Source of the DNA: Pigoraptor vietnamica
Taxonomy: Eukaryota; Opisthokonta; Filasterea
Direction: 5' to 3'
DNA: 25,248 nt
Assembly (NCBI GenBank): GCA_943704525.1
Contig: CALSCQ010000116.1
Location: 1 to 25,248, forward strand
In this document: positions 1 through 10,945 of the stretch, one piece after another
How the letters are laid out: every line of letters starts with the position of its first letter
Numbering within the stretch: the stretch's first letter is position 1
Position numbers and translations under genes: made by a program
Notes under the pieces: model-generated
Told to the model about the DNA's origin: nothing
The model's input: only the letters and a program-made list of their open reading frames with translations
The model's database searches: none

Positions 1-2
1 GA

Positions 3-106
<104 letters not shown>

Positions 107-216
107 TTGAGTGTGTACAAAACGTAGGAGACTTCTTGCGCGTGAGCCGTGCCGATGGCAATAGTGGAACCTCAATTCAACTTGCGTTGAACTGCAAAAC
201 AATCACTTTAACTCCT

Positions 217-1980
217 TTACTTCCCATCATCGGCCGGCAACAACAGGTACTGCGGAAGAAGACGACCCTCACCGCCACAAGCCTCCGCGAGGGCGCACGC
301 GGCCACGCGGCACTCGTGCGCAAACACATGCGCCGCCGCGAGCGACGTGTTGGCACCGAGATTGTGCGACAGCTCAAAGGGATCCTCCAGCAGCATCGTT
401 TTGGCGTGCGCGCTGTTGTCCCCTTCACCCTCGCTCTCGTCAATGTCCGTGCGTGCCTGATACCCGCACACTCGCAACAGAATGCCCCGCGCGGCCCAGT
501 CCATCTCGCAGCCGTAAAACCGGAAAAAATCGAGCAAGAGGGACGCGGGCGTCGCGGATGCATCGACGCCCGTCCGAAGCCTCTTCCTCAACGCGAGGCA
601 CTGCGACGGGCGGTAGAACGAGCAATTCCAACCGTCAATCACGCGGGCGCGCGCCCTCCCAGCACACGCAGCCTTGCAAGTGTCACAGTACGGCGCGTCG
701 TCCCCCACGCTAGTCCCCGGCGGCGGCTGGAGGTGTGGAAGGGCCGCCGGCGACCGCGACTGCATCCGGTGCAGGGCGAGAAACGTCAGCGCGTAGTGCG
801 AGAGCCGCACGCGCTTTCCGATTCCGCACGCGTCGGCCCACGCGCGCACGGCAGCGACGACGGGTGCGACTCTTGGATCCAACGCGCGGTACTCTGCGAG
901 CAGTTCCGAGTTGGCCACGGCGAGAAAGTTGTTGGCCGACATGTCAACGCGAAGCCGCGTGAAGACGTGCACGCATTTCACGATCGGCGTCCGCGCAGTG
1001 GCTATGCACGACACGCCTTCAAACTCGGAGCACAACCCGCTGCGAAGCACTTCGGCCGCGCGCTCCACGACGCTCACTGCGCTGGGCGGTTGAGACAACC
1101 CATCCAGCCCTACGCCCTCCTCGCCGGCGTTTGCACTGACGCCGACCCCGTCCGAAACGAGCACGGTAAGGTCGACGTCTGACGCATCGGTGCCAAATCC
1201 CGTCACGGACGACCCGAACAGCGCCACCGTCGCACCGCCGAGCATTCCCCGTCCCCGCCGGACGCACCGCTGCATGTCTCCCACCACACGCTGCCGATCT
1301 TCTCGACCGGAATCCGACAGAACACGTGACAGCGCAAGCGCCTCGATGGCAGGGTCCACGCGCGCGGACAACAGCTGCGCGTCGAGTTTATCAGTAGCCG
1401 CACGCGCCGCCGCAACCTCCGCATCAATATCCGACTGAGAAACGGACGACCGTTTTCGCCGCTTTCTTTTCCTCACGGGCGTTCCATCGTCCGCAGCAAC
1501 CGCGCCATCGCTGGCGCTCCTCTTTGCACCGGCGCCGGCGTGCACGCCATCCCCCGGGAGAGACGGCTCTTCCACGGGCTCCGCTTTGCGCGCCTTGACC
1601 ACGAGCCGACATCCACCCAGCGCAATCGAGTCCCTCGCAGCATGTGCGAGGCATGCGTCCGCGGCATCTGCCGACTCAAACTCAACAATCGCGAAGCGAT
1701 TTTCGGTGCCATCGTCGTTCACGGCCACGCACCGCACGGGGCCATGCGCAGCAAACAGCGACGCGAGCTCATCACGCGTAGCGTTCTCCGGAAACTTGCG
1801 CACAAACACGGACCTCCTCGCCTTCTCCGCGCGCGCAAGGGCTTCGGACAGCCGCGCCACGTGCCGCTTTCCACTCTTGTGCACGGCTATTGCTGTCGCT
1901 GATGGCGAGACGGACAGTCCGCACACACCGCAGAGGACGCCTGCAGGCTCGCCCGATGGACCCCGTGGTGCGTGCGCCAT
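217..1980 (-). CDS. TUT1: TUT1-type terminal uridylyltransferase (U1-like zinc finger, RRM, nucleotidyltransferase, PAP-associated domain)
   Basis: Intronless, 587 residues. A U1/matrin-like C2H2 finger comes first (C17, C20, H34, H40), then an RRM at about 57-131 with an RNP1-like NRFAIVEF, then a basic nuclear-localisation stretch at 170-177. The polymerase beta-like nucleotidyltransferase core has GSS at 256-258 and catalytic Asp pair D268/D270 (SDVDL), with the third Asp at D346 (RLRVDMS). The PAP-associated region ends in EDPFELSHNLG (532-542). Its His (H539) sits where Cid1 uses a His to prefer UTP over ATP. Finger, RRM and catalytic core in this order is the architecture of TUT1 (U6 snRNA-specific TUTase/Star-PAP), which adds 3' uridines to U6 in the nucleus. 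The ATG at 1980 was chosen because it directly precedes the finger; the frame stays open upstream only through non-ATG codons. Possible alternative: a related non-canonical poly(A) polymerase. Confidence 0.9.
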   Translation of the reverse strand: MAHAPRGPSGEPAGVLCGVCGLSVSPSATAIAVHKSGKRHVARLSEALARAEKARRSVFVRKFPENATRDELASLFAAHGPVRCVAVNDDGTENRFAIVEFESADAADACLAHAARDSIALGGCRLVVKARKAEPVEEPSLPGDGVHAGAGAKRSASDGAVAADDGTPVRKRKRRKRSSVSQSDIDAEVAAARAATDKLDAQLLSARVDPAIEALALSRVLSDSGREDRQRVVGDMQRCVRRGRGMLGGATVALFGSSVTGFGTDASDVDLTVLVSDGVGVSANAGEEGVGLDGLSQPPSAVSVVERAAEVLRSGLCSEFEGVSCIATARTPIVKCVHVFTRLRVDMSANNFLAVANSELLAEYRALDPRVAPVVAAVRAWADACGIGKRVRLSHYALTFLALHRMQSRSPAALPHLQPPPGTSVGDDAPYCDTCKAACAGRARARVIDGWNCSFYRPSQCLALRKRLRTGVDASATPASLLLDFFRFYGCEMDWAARGILLRVCGYQARTDIDESEGEGDNSAHAKTMLLEDPFELSHNLGANTSLAAAHVFAHECRVAACALAEACGGEGRLLPQYLLLPADDGK

Positions 1981-2105
1981 GCGCTTGCGTCGGACGCACG
2001 AGTCCTTGCGACTACCCGCGATGCATAGGGGTGTGTGCAGTGCGGTGGAAGTAGAGGCGGAGACGGCCTTCTTGTTTCCCTCTCTGAACAGCACAGCTGT
2101 TTACG

Positions 2106-2113
2106 TGACGTCA
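2106..2113. promoter_or_regulatory. CRE-like palindrome TGACGTCA upstream of TUT1
   Basis: A perfect TGACGTCA lies 126 bp upstream of the TUT1 ATG. This is the known binding site of CREB/ATF-class bZIP factors. Function is inferred from the motif and position only; similar sites lie near other gene starts in the window. Confidence 0.45.
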
Positions 2114-2148
2114 TGCTCGCTTCTGAATTTCTCGTTTTTGATTTCATT

Positions 2149-2176
2149 CCCCCCCCCCCCCCCTTATTTTTTTTTT
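2149..2176. repeat. C15 / T10 homopolymer pair
   Basis: Fifteen C (2149-2163), a short TTA spacer, then ten T (2167-2176). On the minus strand it reads A10-TAA-G15, about 175 nt past the eRF3 stop, so it may fall in that gene's 3' flank. Homopolymers of this length are prone to sequencing error. Confidence 0.85.
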
Positions 2177-2351
2177 AAGGCTTTGCGCGACCAGCGCCTG
2201 TTTATCTCTGTAACACACACATTTTCCGCCTCTCTGCACAATTGCCTCGCCTCCCACGCCGCTCGCATTATCCGTCCTCTTCGGTTCCTCATGTGCGCCG
2301 CGAACGCACGCACGCACAAAGGCCACCGGCCAAGCGACTCGAGCGTGCCCT

Positions 2352-5300
2352 TTAGTTTTCGGCGGGCGGAGGAGCGTCGTCCTGGACGAGCCGCAGCACC
2401 TTGCCAATGGCAATCGACTTGCCTGTTGGGGTAACGAAGCAAAAGAGAGTGAGCATGCACGCTCATGCACACACAGGCAGACTAACACCAAGCACTGAGC
2501 GCCGACCTTCGTCACGAAGCGTGAAGCGGCCGAGCTGCGGGAAGTCCTTGAACGTCTCGACGCACACAAAGCCGGACGTCTGCAGGCGCGCAATGACGAC
2601 TTGGCCCTGCTTGACGAAGCGGGGCTTGGTCTTGCTGCGCTTGCCCGTCTTCTTGTCGACGAGTGCGAGGAGATCCTGGTGGCAGTCGACGCACGAAGTT
2701 GTTCAGACGCAACCATATGTCCCACCGAAAAGAACAAGCGCAAGGGAGAACGAAGCGGGAGGCAAAAGGACAGGATGGTACTCGGAAGAGGAAGAAAAGC
2801 AAACACTCACGAGGAGCTTGACCTCCTCGACGCACGTGTGGATGTGGAGAACGGCGCCAAAGCCCGCGCAGATGATCGACTTGTAATCGAGGATAGCAAT
2901 CTGCGCGTCAAACGTGCGAACGGCGTGCACGCGGTTGTGGGGCTCGCAGAGCACGAAGCCGGGCGAGACGTCCTAATGGGCGAAAGGGGGCACGGAACGT
3001 AAACAACAAAACGTGAGCACCGAGCACATATAGCAGCATAAATGAGTGAGTCCCACTCAAGCGACCCTGCTCGGATGAGGCGAGCACACGGCTCCAAACG
3101 ACATCGCATCGCAGCCAACGGACCTCTTCCTCGACGCCCTTGAGCTTGAGCTTGACGTTGTCGCCGGAGCTCGCAATCGCGAGTTCCTTCTCGTCCACGT
3201 AAATGTTCATCACTTCGACGCTCGCCTGAAAACGCACCGCAATCGAATCAATGTCACGAAGGCGAGGGCGGTGGGCATCAGCAGTCATAGGGGTCGATCA
3301 CGAGGGCGATAGAGATGGAACGTGATGGACGCTCACTACTCGCAGTTGGCAAGAAAGCGTAAAGGAAAACAACAATTTTTCTGAAAACACGCAAATAAAA
3401 AAGAGATGGGGAGACGCAAGATCCGTGCATAGAAGTACAGGGGAAGTCCCTGCACCCACCCCGTTCGGCATCAACACGAGCGACTGGCCCCGAACAACGC
3501 GCCCAGACTCAATCTTGCCGAAAACAATGGTGCCCATGTCCTGCGCAAAAACAAATGAGAGACACTCGTGAGATCACAGTGACGCGGCAAACATGACATC
3601 AGAAGACGATACGCAATCGATAAAGCAATTCGAGCTGCCGACCAACAAACTAAAAGTGGGCAACAGACACCGCTGGTTACAGGTGCCATGTGCGGCTTGC
3701 CTGTGGACGTCTGACATCAGAAGACGATACGCAATCGAAATCCCAATTCGAGCTACCGACCAACAAACTAAATGGCAAAAGACGGCAAAAGATACTGCGC
3801 AAGACGGACCTTGAACTTGTCGACAATGGGCATGCGAAGGGGCGCCTGCGTCATGCGCTCGATCGGCTTCATCGTCTCAAGGAAGCCGAGAAGGGAGGGA
3901 CCGCTGCGGCGACAGACGGACGCTGAGCCACGCGCACACAACCATGCAACGCCGACGTACCACGCAGGCAATGAAATTCGAAGTACACTGAACATAAGCG
4001 AACGGCAACACGCGCGTGCGCAACAGCCGCTCTGCTCACGCACCTGTAGTGAGGGAAGACGCCGGGCGCAAGGGGTTCCCGAAGATTGGCGCCCGTGAGA
4101 CCAGACACCGGCATGAAGTGGACCTCTGCGCCCACAGTTTGCAATTAGTAACTGCGAAGTGCAAAAAAGCGAACAAGAAAACAACAGATTGTGCGGCATG
4201 CACACACCCGTCTTGACGTTGTAGCCGCACGACTGAAGGTACGGCTTAAGCTTGTTGACGCACTCGTCGTATCTGAATGCAACGAATAGAGGCAGACAAC
4301 GATTCAGCGAGAAATTCTCCAGAAGGCGCGCCGAAGCACGCAGGGTCGCACTATAAGAGGGTTGACAACTGCACGCGCGCACACACCGCTCCTTATCCCA
4401 CGCGACGGTGGGGTCGTCCATCTTGTTGATGACCACGATGAGGTGCTTGACGCCCGCCGTCTTTGCAAGCATCGCGTGCTCGCGTGTCTGTCCACCGCGC
4501 TCAAAGCCCGTCTCAAACTCGCCCTTGCGCGCCGAAATGACCTATGCAACCAAAGAGAGCGGACGTGAGAACGCCACGTAGAACCAACATCGAAACACAA
4601 ACTAACCACACGCAACGGAATGGGGTGGGTGGGGCTGGAAAACAATGGCTGGCGTCCCGTAGTGGAACAGGGCATCGACACTGAGTAAGCGAAAACACAG
4701 CCAAATACTCACGAGAACTCCGACGTCCGCCTGCGCAGCACCGCCAATCATGTTCGGCACAAATCCCTTGTGGCCGGGGGCGTCCAGAATGGTGAAGCGC
4801 TTTGTCGCCGTCTCAAAGTGCGCGCGCCCGACCTAGCAAAACGAGGGAATGTCGGATCAGCTTAAATCATGGACGTGTGTCCATCGACTCCACTAGCATA
4901 GGGAACGAGAAAGAGAGTAGCGCTCAACTAGGGGGACCATTTTTTGCGACGCGCAGTAGTCCCACAGTATAGTGGCAAACAAGACGGACTTGAAAACTCA
5001 CGCACCTCGACTGTCTTGCCCTTCTCACGCTCCTCAGAGTTCGTGTCAAGCGCCCAAGAGAGATACCAGCTCTCGCGACCCTGTGCAAAAAGTCGGATCG
5101 TTAAGCAACGCGCATCGGTTGACGACGGGCGCGCACAACACATTTTGAAGAGGTGAGCAGATGCCACTCGCACGTGCCTTTTCCTTGGCCTCGCGCTCGT
5201 ACTTCTCGAGCGTGCGCTTGTCCACCTGGCCGGTGAGGTACATAATGTGGCCGCCGATGGTCGACTTGCCGGCGTCTGGGGAAAATTAAAAATTATAAAA

Positions 5301-6225
5301 AAGAATATAAAAGCGGGCACTCAATTTACTGGTCTCTCCAGCTCAAAGGCTCGCAAGTGCAATAACCATTCACAATAGGCAGACAAGCCCCCCACGCGCA
5401 CAATTCTCCCTCTGTTCTTCACGCGCGCAATTACAGCGCAACTCACCGACGTGCCCGATGAAGATGATGTTGAGGTGCTCGCGCGGGTCCGCCTGCTCCA
5501 CGGGCGCCTTGTCCGCCTTCCGGGCGTCCTTCTTGTCCCCGTCCTCGTCAGGGATGTCGTCGAGCAGATCGTCCTCCTCCGCCTTCGCTTCCACCTTCGC
5601 TTCCACCTTCGGCTCCGCCTTCACCACCTTCGGCGCCGGAGAGGTAGCGGGCTGAGCGGCAGCGGGCGCCTCCTGCTTGGGAACCGGCGCGGCAGCGGCA
5701 GCGGCAACGGGCTGAGCGGCGGGCTGCGCGGCGGGCTGAGCGGCCGGTTGTGCCGGCTGTGCGGCGGCAGCGACTGCTTGCTGTTGTGCGGGCGTTGCAG
5801 CCTGTGCGCCAGCTACAGTACAGGGAATAAAGAGGGTCAGGGCGGAGATCCCAAGATGTTAACGACACAATTTGACGTCATGGCACGATGGACAGAGCAG
5901 ACGGACAATCGCCGCCAAAACGCCGCCCAAACGCCACCAAAATGCAGAAGGAGTTGCTTAAATATACAAATTCAACTGAGATACCATATCAACTGAGACC
6001 CAGAAAGCTACGCCGTCATCATGAGCGTCAACACACACCCATCCACGGGGGAACAAACGCCGGCGCCGCAGCGTTAGGCACGAACGGCTTTGCAGAGACG
6101 CTCAGTTTCGGCGCAGTGCCACTGGCGGGGGTGGCGGCAGCGGGCTTCGGGGACTTGTCGGCGATCGACATCTGCCCCACATCACTGGCGAGGTTGTCCT
6201 CCCACGAGTCCGGCGCGTTGGCCAT
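2352..6225 (-). CDS. GSPT1: Peptide chain release factor eRF3 (GSPT1/Sup35), 14 exons
   Basis: complement(join(2352..2422, 2507..2675, 2811..2972, 3124..3225, 3460..3540, 3810..3903, 4044..4125, 4208..4272, 4387..4541, 4713..4832, 5006..5080, 5178..5275, 5447..5812, 6039..6225)), 608 residues. eRF3 is the GTPase partner of eRF1 in cytoplasmic translation termination. The N-terminus has SWED and two overlapping PAM2-like motifs (residues 41-59) that in animals bind the PABP MLLE domain. A disordered Ala/Gln/Pro-rich linker (about 63-120) leads into an acidic Lys/Glu stretch. GTPase motifs: GHVDAGKS (182-189), T240 in switch I (EKGKTVEV), DAPGH (259-263), NKMD (321-324), SGL (363-365). Domains 2-3 end in [15 protein letters not shown]. 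The N-terminal methionine has A at -3 and G at +4. Exon joins keep near gap-free alignment to human GSPT1. Intron 3 has a GC donor. Start and N-terminal exon are well supported by the PAM2 match. Confidence 0.95.
3594..3654. repeat. Intronic direct repeat, copy 1
   Basis: A 61-bp unit starting tgacatcagaagacgatacg and ending caacaaactaaa, inside eRF3 intron 9 (3541-3809). It matches copy 2 at a fixed offset of 118 bp with about 5 mismatches. Confidence 0.92.
3712..3772. repeat. Intronic direct repeat, copy 2
   Basis: Second copy of the 61-bp unit, separated from copy 1 by 57 bp of unrelated sequence, and lying just inside the donor of the same eRF3 intron. The mismatches cluster in the middle of the unit; the flanks are identical. 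Confidence 0.92.
5081..5177 (-). other. GC-AG intron in eRF3 (intron 3)
   Basis: The donor reads AAG|GCACGT and the acceptor GCACAG|GGT. Both nearby GT dinucleotides leave the wrong phase, while the GC donor gives phase 0 and [22 protein letters not shown], the same spacing as human eRF3 (KEK-NRETWYLSW). AG|GC with a following strong donor context is the normal form of minor GC-AG introns spliced by the U2 spliceosome. Confidence 0.85.
5873..5880. promoter_or_regulatory. CRE-like TGACGTCA in eRF3 intron 1
   Basis: Perfect palindrome within the first intron of the eRF3 gene (5813-6038). First introns often carry regulatory sites, but nothing else here supports function. Confidence 0.3.
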
Positions 6226-6861
6226 CTTCTATAATGTAGATAAACCGGCCTAAAGGGCCTCCGCAATGTTGTAGGTGCGCGTGTGTTTGAAGTAAGGTGA
6301 CGCTTCCGCGGCGTGCGTCCAATAAAGTGGGTGCGCTTTCCTCGGAAAACTGCAGACACCCACAACACAAAGCGACGGCGCTTGCGCAATGATAGACTGC
6401 GGCACCAGCGGCAATTGCCCAATACTTCTGCAACAACGGCCCACACTCCGCAAGCTATGCTCACGAGACACCCACGCGCTCTCCCTTCCCGAGCTGCGAT
6501 GCACGGTGGCAGTGTGCGCCCGCGGGTCCCTTGCGTCGATGCAATACCCACACACACACACACAGACGGCAGCACATGGTGTCCAGCAATCGTGACGTCA
6601 CTGTGGCGATTGGGTGGAACGCATCCGGGGTGGTCGGGTTCCCGCCAAATGTTTCAAACGCGAAGACAAAGAGAAAGGAGAAATGGGCTGAATTTTTCGT
6701 TCACTTGCCTTCCCTTTACCTTCGCCTACTTTCGTCTCCCCCATCTCTCTCCCCTCTCTCTCTACGCGTGGTGGAGTCGACGGACAACCGTTCATGATTT
6801 GAGCTGAGGGTTGCACTTGGTGCGCGCGGGATCCACCCGACCGCGCAATCCACTTGCGAAG
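6226..6861. promoter_or_regulatory. Divergent promoter region eRF3 / MUS81
   Basis: 636 bp between two head-to-head start codons, so it should hold both promoters and 5' leaders. It contains a perfect TGACGTCA at 6593-6600, 368 bp from the eRF3 ATG and 269 bp from the MUS81 ATG. A short CA run (about 6550-6563) and a CT-rich strip (about 6738-6763) are also seen. No coding gene is visible. A three-codon-length ATG-ATT-TGA at 6794 could be a minimal uORF if the MUS81 leader reaches it. Confidence 0.6.
6593..6600. promoter_or_regulatory. CRE-like palindrome between eRF3 and MUS81
   Basis: Perfect TGACGTCA near the middle of the divergent intergenic region, so it could serve both genes. This is motif evidence only. 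Confidence 0.45.
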
Positions 6862-9800
6862 ATGCAGGGAATGCGAAGGGGCGGCGGTGCCACTCGCACG
6901 GTGACGCAATGCGCCAATCCGGAGATCGCCGAGATGCTCAATGAGTTGTACCTGGAAGCCAAGGAGCTCAATTTGAAGACGCAGTACTCGTATTTGAAGG
7001 TGCGGAGTGAACACGCATTATTGTGACGCATCCATCACACACCTTCTCATGCTGGCGCACTCGTCCAAAAGGCGCGGCAATCCGTCGAGCGGTATCCGGT
7101 GCCGCTTACTTCGGGCAAGGACGCCCTTCAACTAAAGGGAATTGGCGATGGCATCGCAAAGATGATCGACAAGAAGCTAAAGGAGCTGCGCCAGGGTGGA
7201 CCGGCCCCCGCCGCCCCAGGTTTGTGATGCATGTTGCCACACGCGCCGTCATTTGTCGGCCGGCATCTCATATACATCATGGTGCAGGTCGCGGACGGGG
7301 TAAGCGGCCGGCATCTCCTCTCGGTCATAATGGCGATGGCCCTCTCCCAAAACGGGCGGCCACTGCTGGCGTGGCGGGAGTAGCTGGCGGTTATGTTGCC
7401 GGTCTCGGTGCCGGTTTTGGTGCTGGCTACGGTGCCAACTTCGGCGCCAATCCAGGCGCTGCCACTTACGGTGGCGGTCTCGGGGGTGGTGTCGGCGCGG
7501 CTGCCGGGCTTGCGGGTGCGCCGCCGCAAGCGGCTGACTACTTGCGCGAATTTGTGTTGAATGCCGAGGAAGAGGACGAGCTTATCGCGAGCACTGCGAA
7601 GCGGCGGCGTGGGCGGCCGAAAGGATCTGGCGCGAGGAACGCTGCAGCAGCGGCGCACTCGACACCGGCAGCGCACGTGCCAGCGGCAGCTCAAGTGCCA
7701 GCCGGAGGCGCAGCGGCGGCAGCCAACGCAACGCCGGCGAACGGCCGCAAGAAGGCGCAGGGCAAGCGGCCGTACGTTCCTGCGTTTCGGTCGGGCGGGT
7801 ATGCCATTTTGGTTGCGCTCCGCAAGGCGACACGGGAGCCTGGACACGTCGGTTTTTTGCGGAAGCAAGAGCTGATGGACGCAGCGCAGCCGTACTCCGA
7901 CTCTTCGTTTGTGGCGGTACGTGCGTAGCGCGTTCGCTCCTCTCTCCTGAAGTCTCCGCGCTTGCGGCAAATTTGCTGTACACTGTACGAGCATAACTAA
8001 CGTAACATTCGTATGCAGACGGACGGCTACTACAGCGCGTGGAGCAGCATGACGACGATCGCGCAGAAGGGCTACGTGGTGCGCGCAGGCAATCCCGCCC
8101 GCTATTCGCTCACAACCACCGGAATTGAGTTGGCGGATCGCTTGCTCCAGGCGTCCGAGGGCTTCGGCGGCAATCCAGAGGATGCAATACCCTATGACAT
8201 GAACGAGGTATACGACCGCTCTTTCGGCGATGACGGGGCGGACGATCTCGGTGGTTATGGCGGGGAGGACTCGTTTGCGGGCGAGGACGAGCCGTACGCG
8301 GTCGACTTCCGCGCTTCTCAATTTGACGCCCGCGGCCGTGAAAGCGGCGGCGGATATGACGATTTTCCAGGCGTTGGGCGGCGGCTCAACGACGCTCATT
8401 CGGAGCGCCGTGCCTCGGGAGGCGCGGCTGACTTCAACGGTGCGTCGCGAGATGTACAGCCCCCTTATGGCGCTTCAATCCACGCTCCGGTGCCTGCTCC
8501 GGCGGCTATGGCTGGCCCGCGAGTCTTCGAGTTTACGTATGTCAACGAGCGCGGCTGCAGCGTTGCGACAAGGGCGGAAGCGGGCACGAGGCATGGTGGG
8601 TTATCCCGCAGTGCCATTATTTTGCACGAACGTACCAATGACGTCGAATCGCCACATATTGTAAATCTATCCAGCCGAGCACGGTCTCATGTACCGGATC
8701 CGATACCACGCCAACGTCGACGTTGGGGATCGACACATTGAGCGCGAGGGCGACGCAGGCGACGGGTTCGTCTTCGCATTCCTGCCAGAATGGGAACAAG
8801 AAGGCACGAACGTGTATAAGCCGCCGACTATGACTGCGTCGCGCCCTGATGACTTGTTTGCCCCGTCGTCGGAATGCTTCGCCCCTTCCAAGTATTCGTC
8901 GGCGCCGAATATTAATGCGAGCAGGCCCGCGGTTGCGAGCTATTCCGCGGCGTCGGTCGCCGACGTACAGAGGGTCGAAGCACGCCTTCCAACGGGCGTC
9001 CCCGCGCATTTGGTTCGCAGCATTAGCATTACGAGCGTCACGAGCGTCGCGGACATTCGCATGGCTTCCTCGCAGCGAACGGCAGGGTCTGCGAGCGGCG
9101 GTAGCGCATCTCAGCCCATGAGTGACTTTGGGTCGCAACCGCTGTCGCAATCTCTTGCGCAACCACAGTCACAGCCCGCTTTGGCGCTCCCACCAAGGCA
9201 GGACGATCGTCGCGCCCAGGCACGCCAGCCCGCGCAGGCTTCAGTCCCTGGCCCGTCTCAGGCATCGCAACCACAGTCGCAGGCTGATTACGGACCGCCA
9301 TTCGTTCTCCGCCCGGGTGAATACGATGTCGTTCTTCTCGTGGATTTGCGCGAGGTGTACGGTCGGGGAAAGCCGAAGAGTGAGATCAAGGCGAGTCTGG
9401 AGCGGTCTGGCATTACGATCGTCGAGCGACAGCTGCCCGTCGGCGACTTCATGTGGATTGCGCGGGAGAAGATTGCCCGGCCCGTCTACGGTTTGTGTCC
9501 TTGCGCGTACCTTGCATCAAGTTCTCTGTTGCGATATGACTGAAGTGCATTTTTTTTTTTTTTTTGTTTATCGCGCTCCCGCAGGCCAACGGGAAGTCGT
9601 CTTGGGATTTGCGGTGGAACGAAAGCGAATGGACGATCTGGCGGCGAGCATCAAGGACCGTCGCTTTCAAGAGCAGAAGGTTTGTGCGTGCGCAAGTTTT
9701 TTCTGATTGTGATATCCTGCTGACCGGGCTTGCTATGCAGTTTCGCCTATTCCATAGTGGTCTCACGAACGTCACCATGCTAATCGAGGACTACGGCGAC

Positions 9801-10661
9801 ATCGAAGATGCTGGCCTTGATGCCGAGAGCCTTCGTCAGGCCGTCACGAACACGCAGGCGCAACATGGGTGCGTCACCGCGATCCCTTGTCCCCAGTTAG
9901 CGTTACTTTTTATGCTCTTCAGTGGAGGCGTTGGGGATCTGTCTAACCCATCTGTTCACAGGTTCCACGTGATGGAAACGGAGAGCATCCGGGGGACAGT
10001 GGAGTACCTGCTGACCCTCTCGCGCCGTATCAGCGAGCGCTTTACCGTGAGTGTTGCGCGTCCGTCCCACGCCGTTTGAGTATGTCTGCTTTAAAAGAAA
10101 CCATTGCCTCCTTCTTGTAGACGACAACCCTCGTCTGCGATCCGAACGTCAAGCTGGACCCGAGCAGGGGCGTCAAGTCCGGCGACAAGACGCTGGGTGG
10201 CTGCGGCACTTACCAGTCGTACGCCGCCTTCGCCGACCAGGCCGAGAAGTCAAAGCCGCTTGCGCTGGCGGACATGTTCGCGCGCCATCTCATGCAAATC
10301 CACGGCGTTACGCCGGAGAAGGCAAAGGCCATCACGGAGGTCTATCCGACGCCGCGCCGGTGAGTGCGCCAGTGACAGATGTCTCGCTTGGTGCTATGGC
10401 CATGCATTTGTAAATTACTATTGTGTGATGCCCGCCAATGCACTTACACGCACGAAATTTCGTTCCCGCGTTATGTCTTCCCACAGGCTGATGGATGCGT
10501 ATTCCGCGCTTGCGTCGGACGAGGAGCGCGCTGCCATGCTCTCCAAAATTCGCTACGGAAAGGTCGCCCGAACGCAAGAGATTGGCCTGACGTACTCGAC
10601 GCGCATATATCGCATGTACTGCGACGTCCTGTTATCGGACGAGCCGTTCAACTCCCAATAG
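6862..10661 (+). CDS. MUS81: MUS81 structure-specific endonuclease, long form, 10 exons
   Basis: join(6862..6999, 7072..7219, 7288..7916, 8019..8595, 8675..9490, 9585..9679, 9741..9868, 9962..10046, 10121..10359, 10487..10661), 1,009 residues against about 550 in human. MUS81 with EME1 cuts branched DNA at stalled forks and recombination intermediates in the nucleus. The N-terminal helix-hairpin-helix region (about 10-90) includes RYPVPLTSGKDALQLKGIGD. A winged-helix follows (about 256-345). The XPF-type nuclease core has VDLREVYGR (D721, E724), GDF (D755) and the signature ERKRMDD (781-787). Late motifs AVTNTQ and the C-terminal HhH2 (about 915-980) complete the fold. Extra length comes from a Gly/Ala/Tyr/Phe-rich block (123-172), an AT-hook-like RRRGRPKG (201-208) and a Ser/Gln/Pro-rich stretch before the nuclease. 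The first in-frame ATG is used. Intron 5 ends in a T16 tract (9550-9565). Convergent with MYCBP, 284 bp apart. Confidence 0.95.
7602..7625 (+). other. AT-hook-like motif within MUS81
   Basis: Codes RRRGRPKG (residues 201-208), an exact GRP core flanked by basic residues, as in AT-hook DNA-binding motifs that lie in the minor groove of AT-rich DNA. It follows an acidic stretch (NAEEEDEL) and precedes an Ala-rich linker. It could also act simply as a nuclear localisation signal. Confidence 0.65.
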
Positions 10662-10945
10662 GGGCCACTGTCATCGCTGCGTAAATTTCGCGCGCAATTG
10701 TCTCGCCCTTGGAAGGCCGTGACGATGTGCGACAGAATGAACGTAACTAAGATATACACAAGCGCAACAAGCGCACATCGCTGCCATGTTTTAGATAAGT
10801 GACTGTGTTATTTTCTTCTCTATTGCGTGCGTGTGGTACGCGCGTGCGGCAACGGCGAAGACGGACGTGCAATGACAAAAGGCAGGCGACGCGGGCGCAA
10901 ATGCGGCAAAAATTTCTACACAAATCCCAACCAGTGGAATCGCGC

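Larger units (their letters stand above)
1981..2351. other. Intergenic region: TUT1 promoter side and eRF3 3' side
   Basis: 371 bp between two minus-strand genes. It holds a palindromic CRE-like site (2106-2113) and a homopolymer pair, C15 followed by T10. I see no gene here; the open frames that cross it have no family resemblance. Confidence 0.7.

Noticed and set aside
1981-2094. N-terminal extension of TUT1
   Set aside because: Only a GTG codon could start it, and the in-frame ATG at 1980 lies just before the zinc finger.
4128-4144. Upstream extension of eRF3 exon 8 (frame reads TVGAEVHF)
   Set aside because: Splicing at the CAG ending at 4126 gives KTEVHFMP, gap-free with the family; the longer version adds residues and lacks a fitting acceptor.
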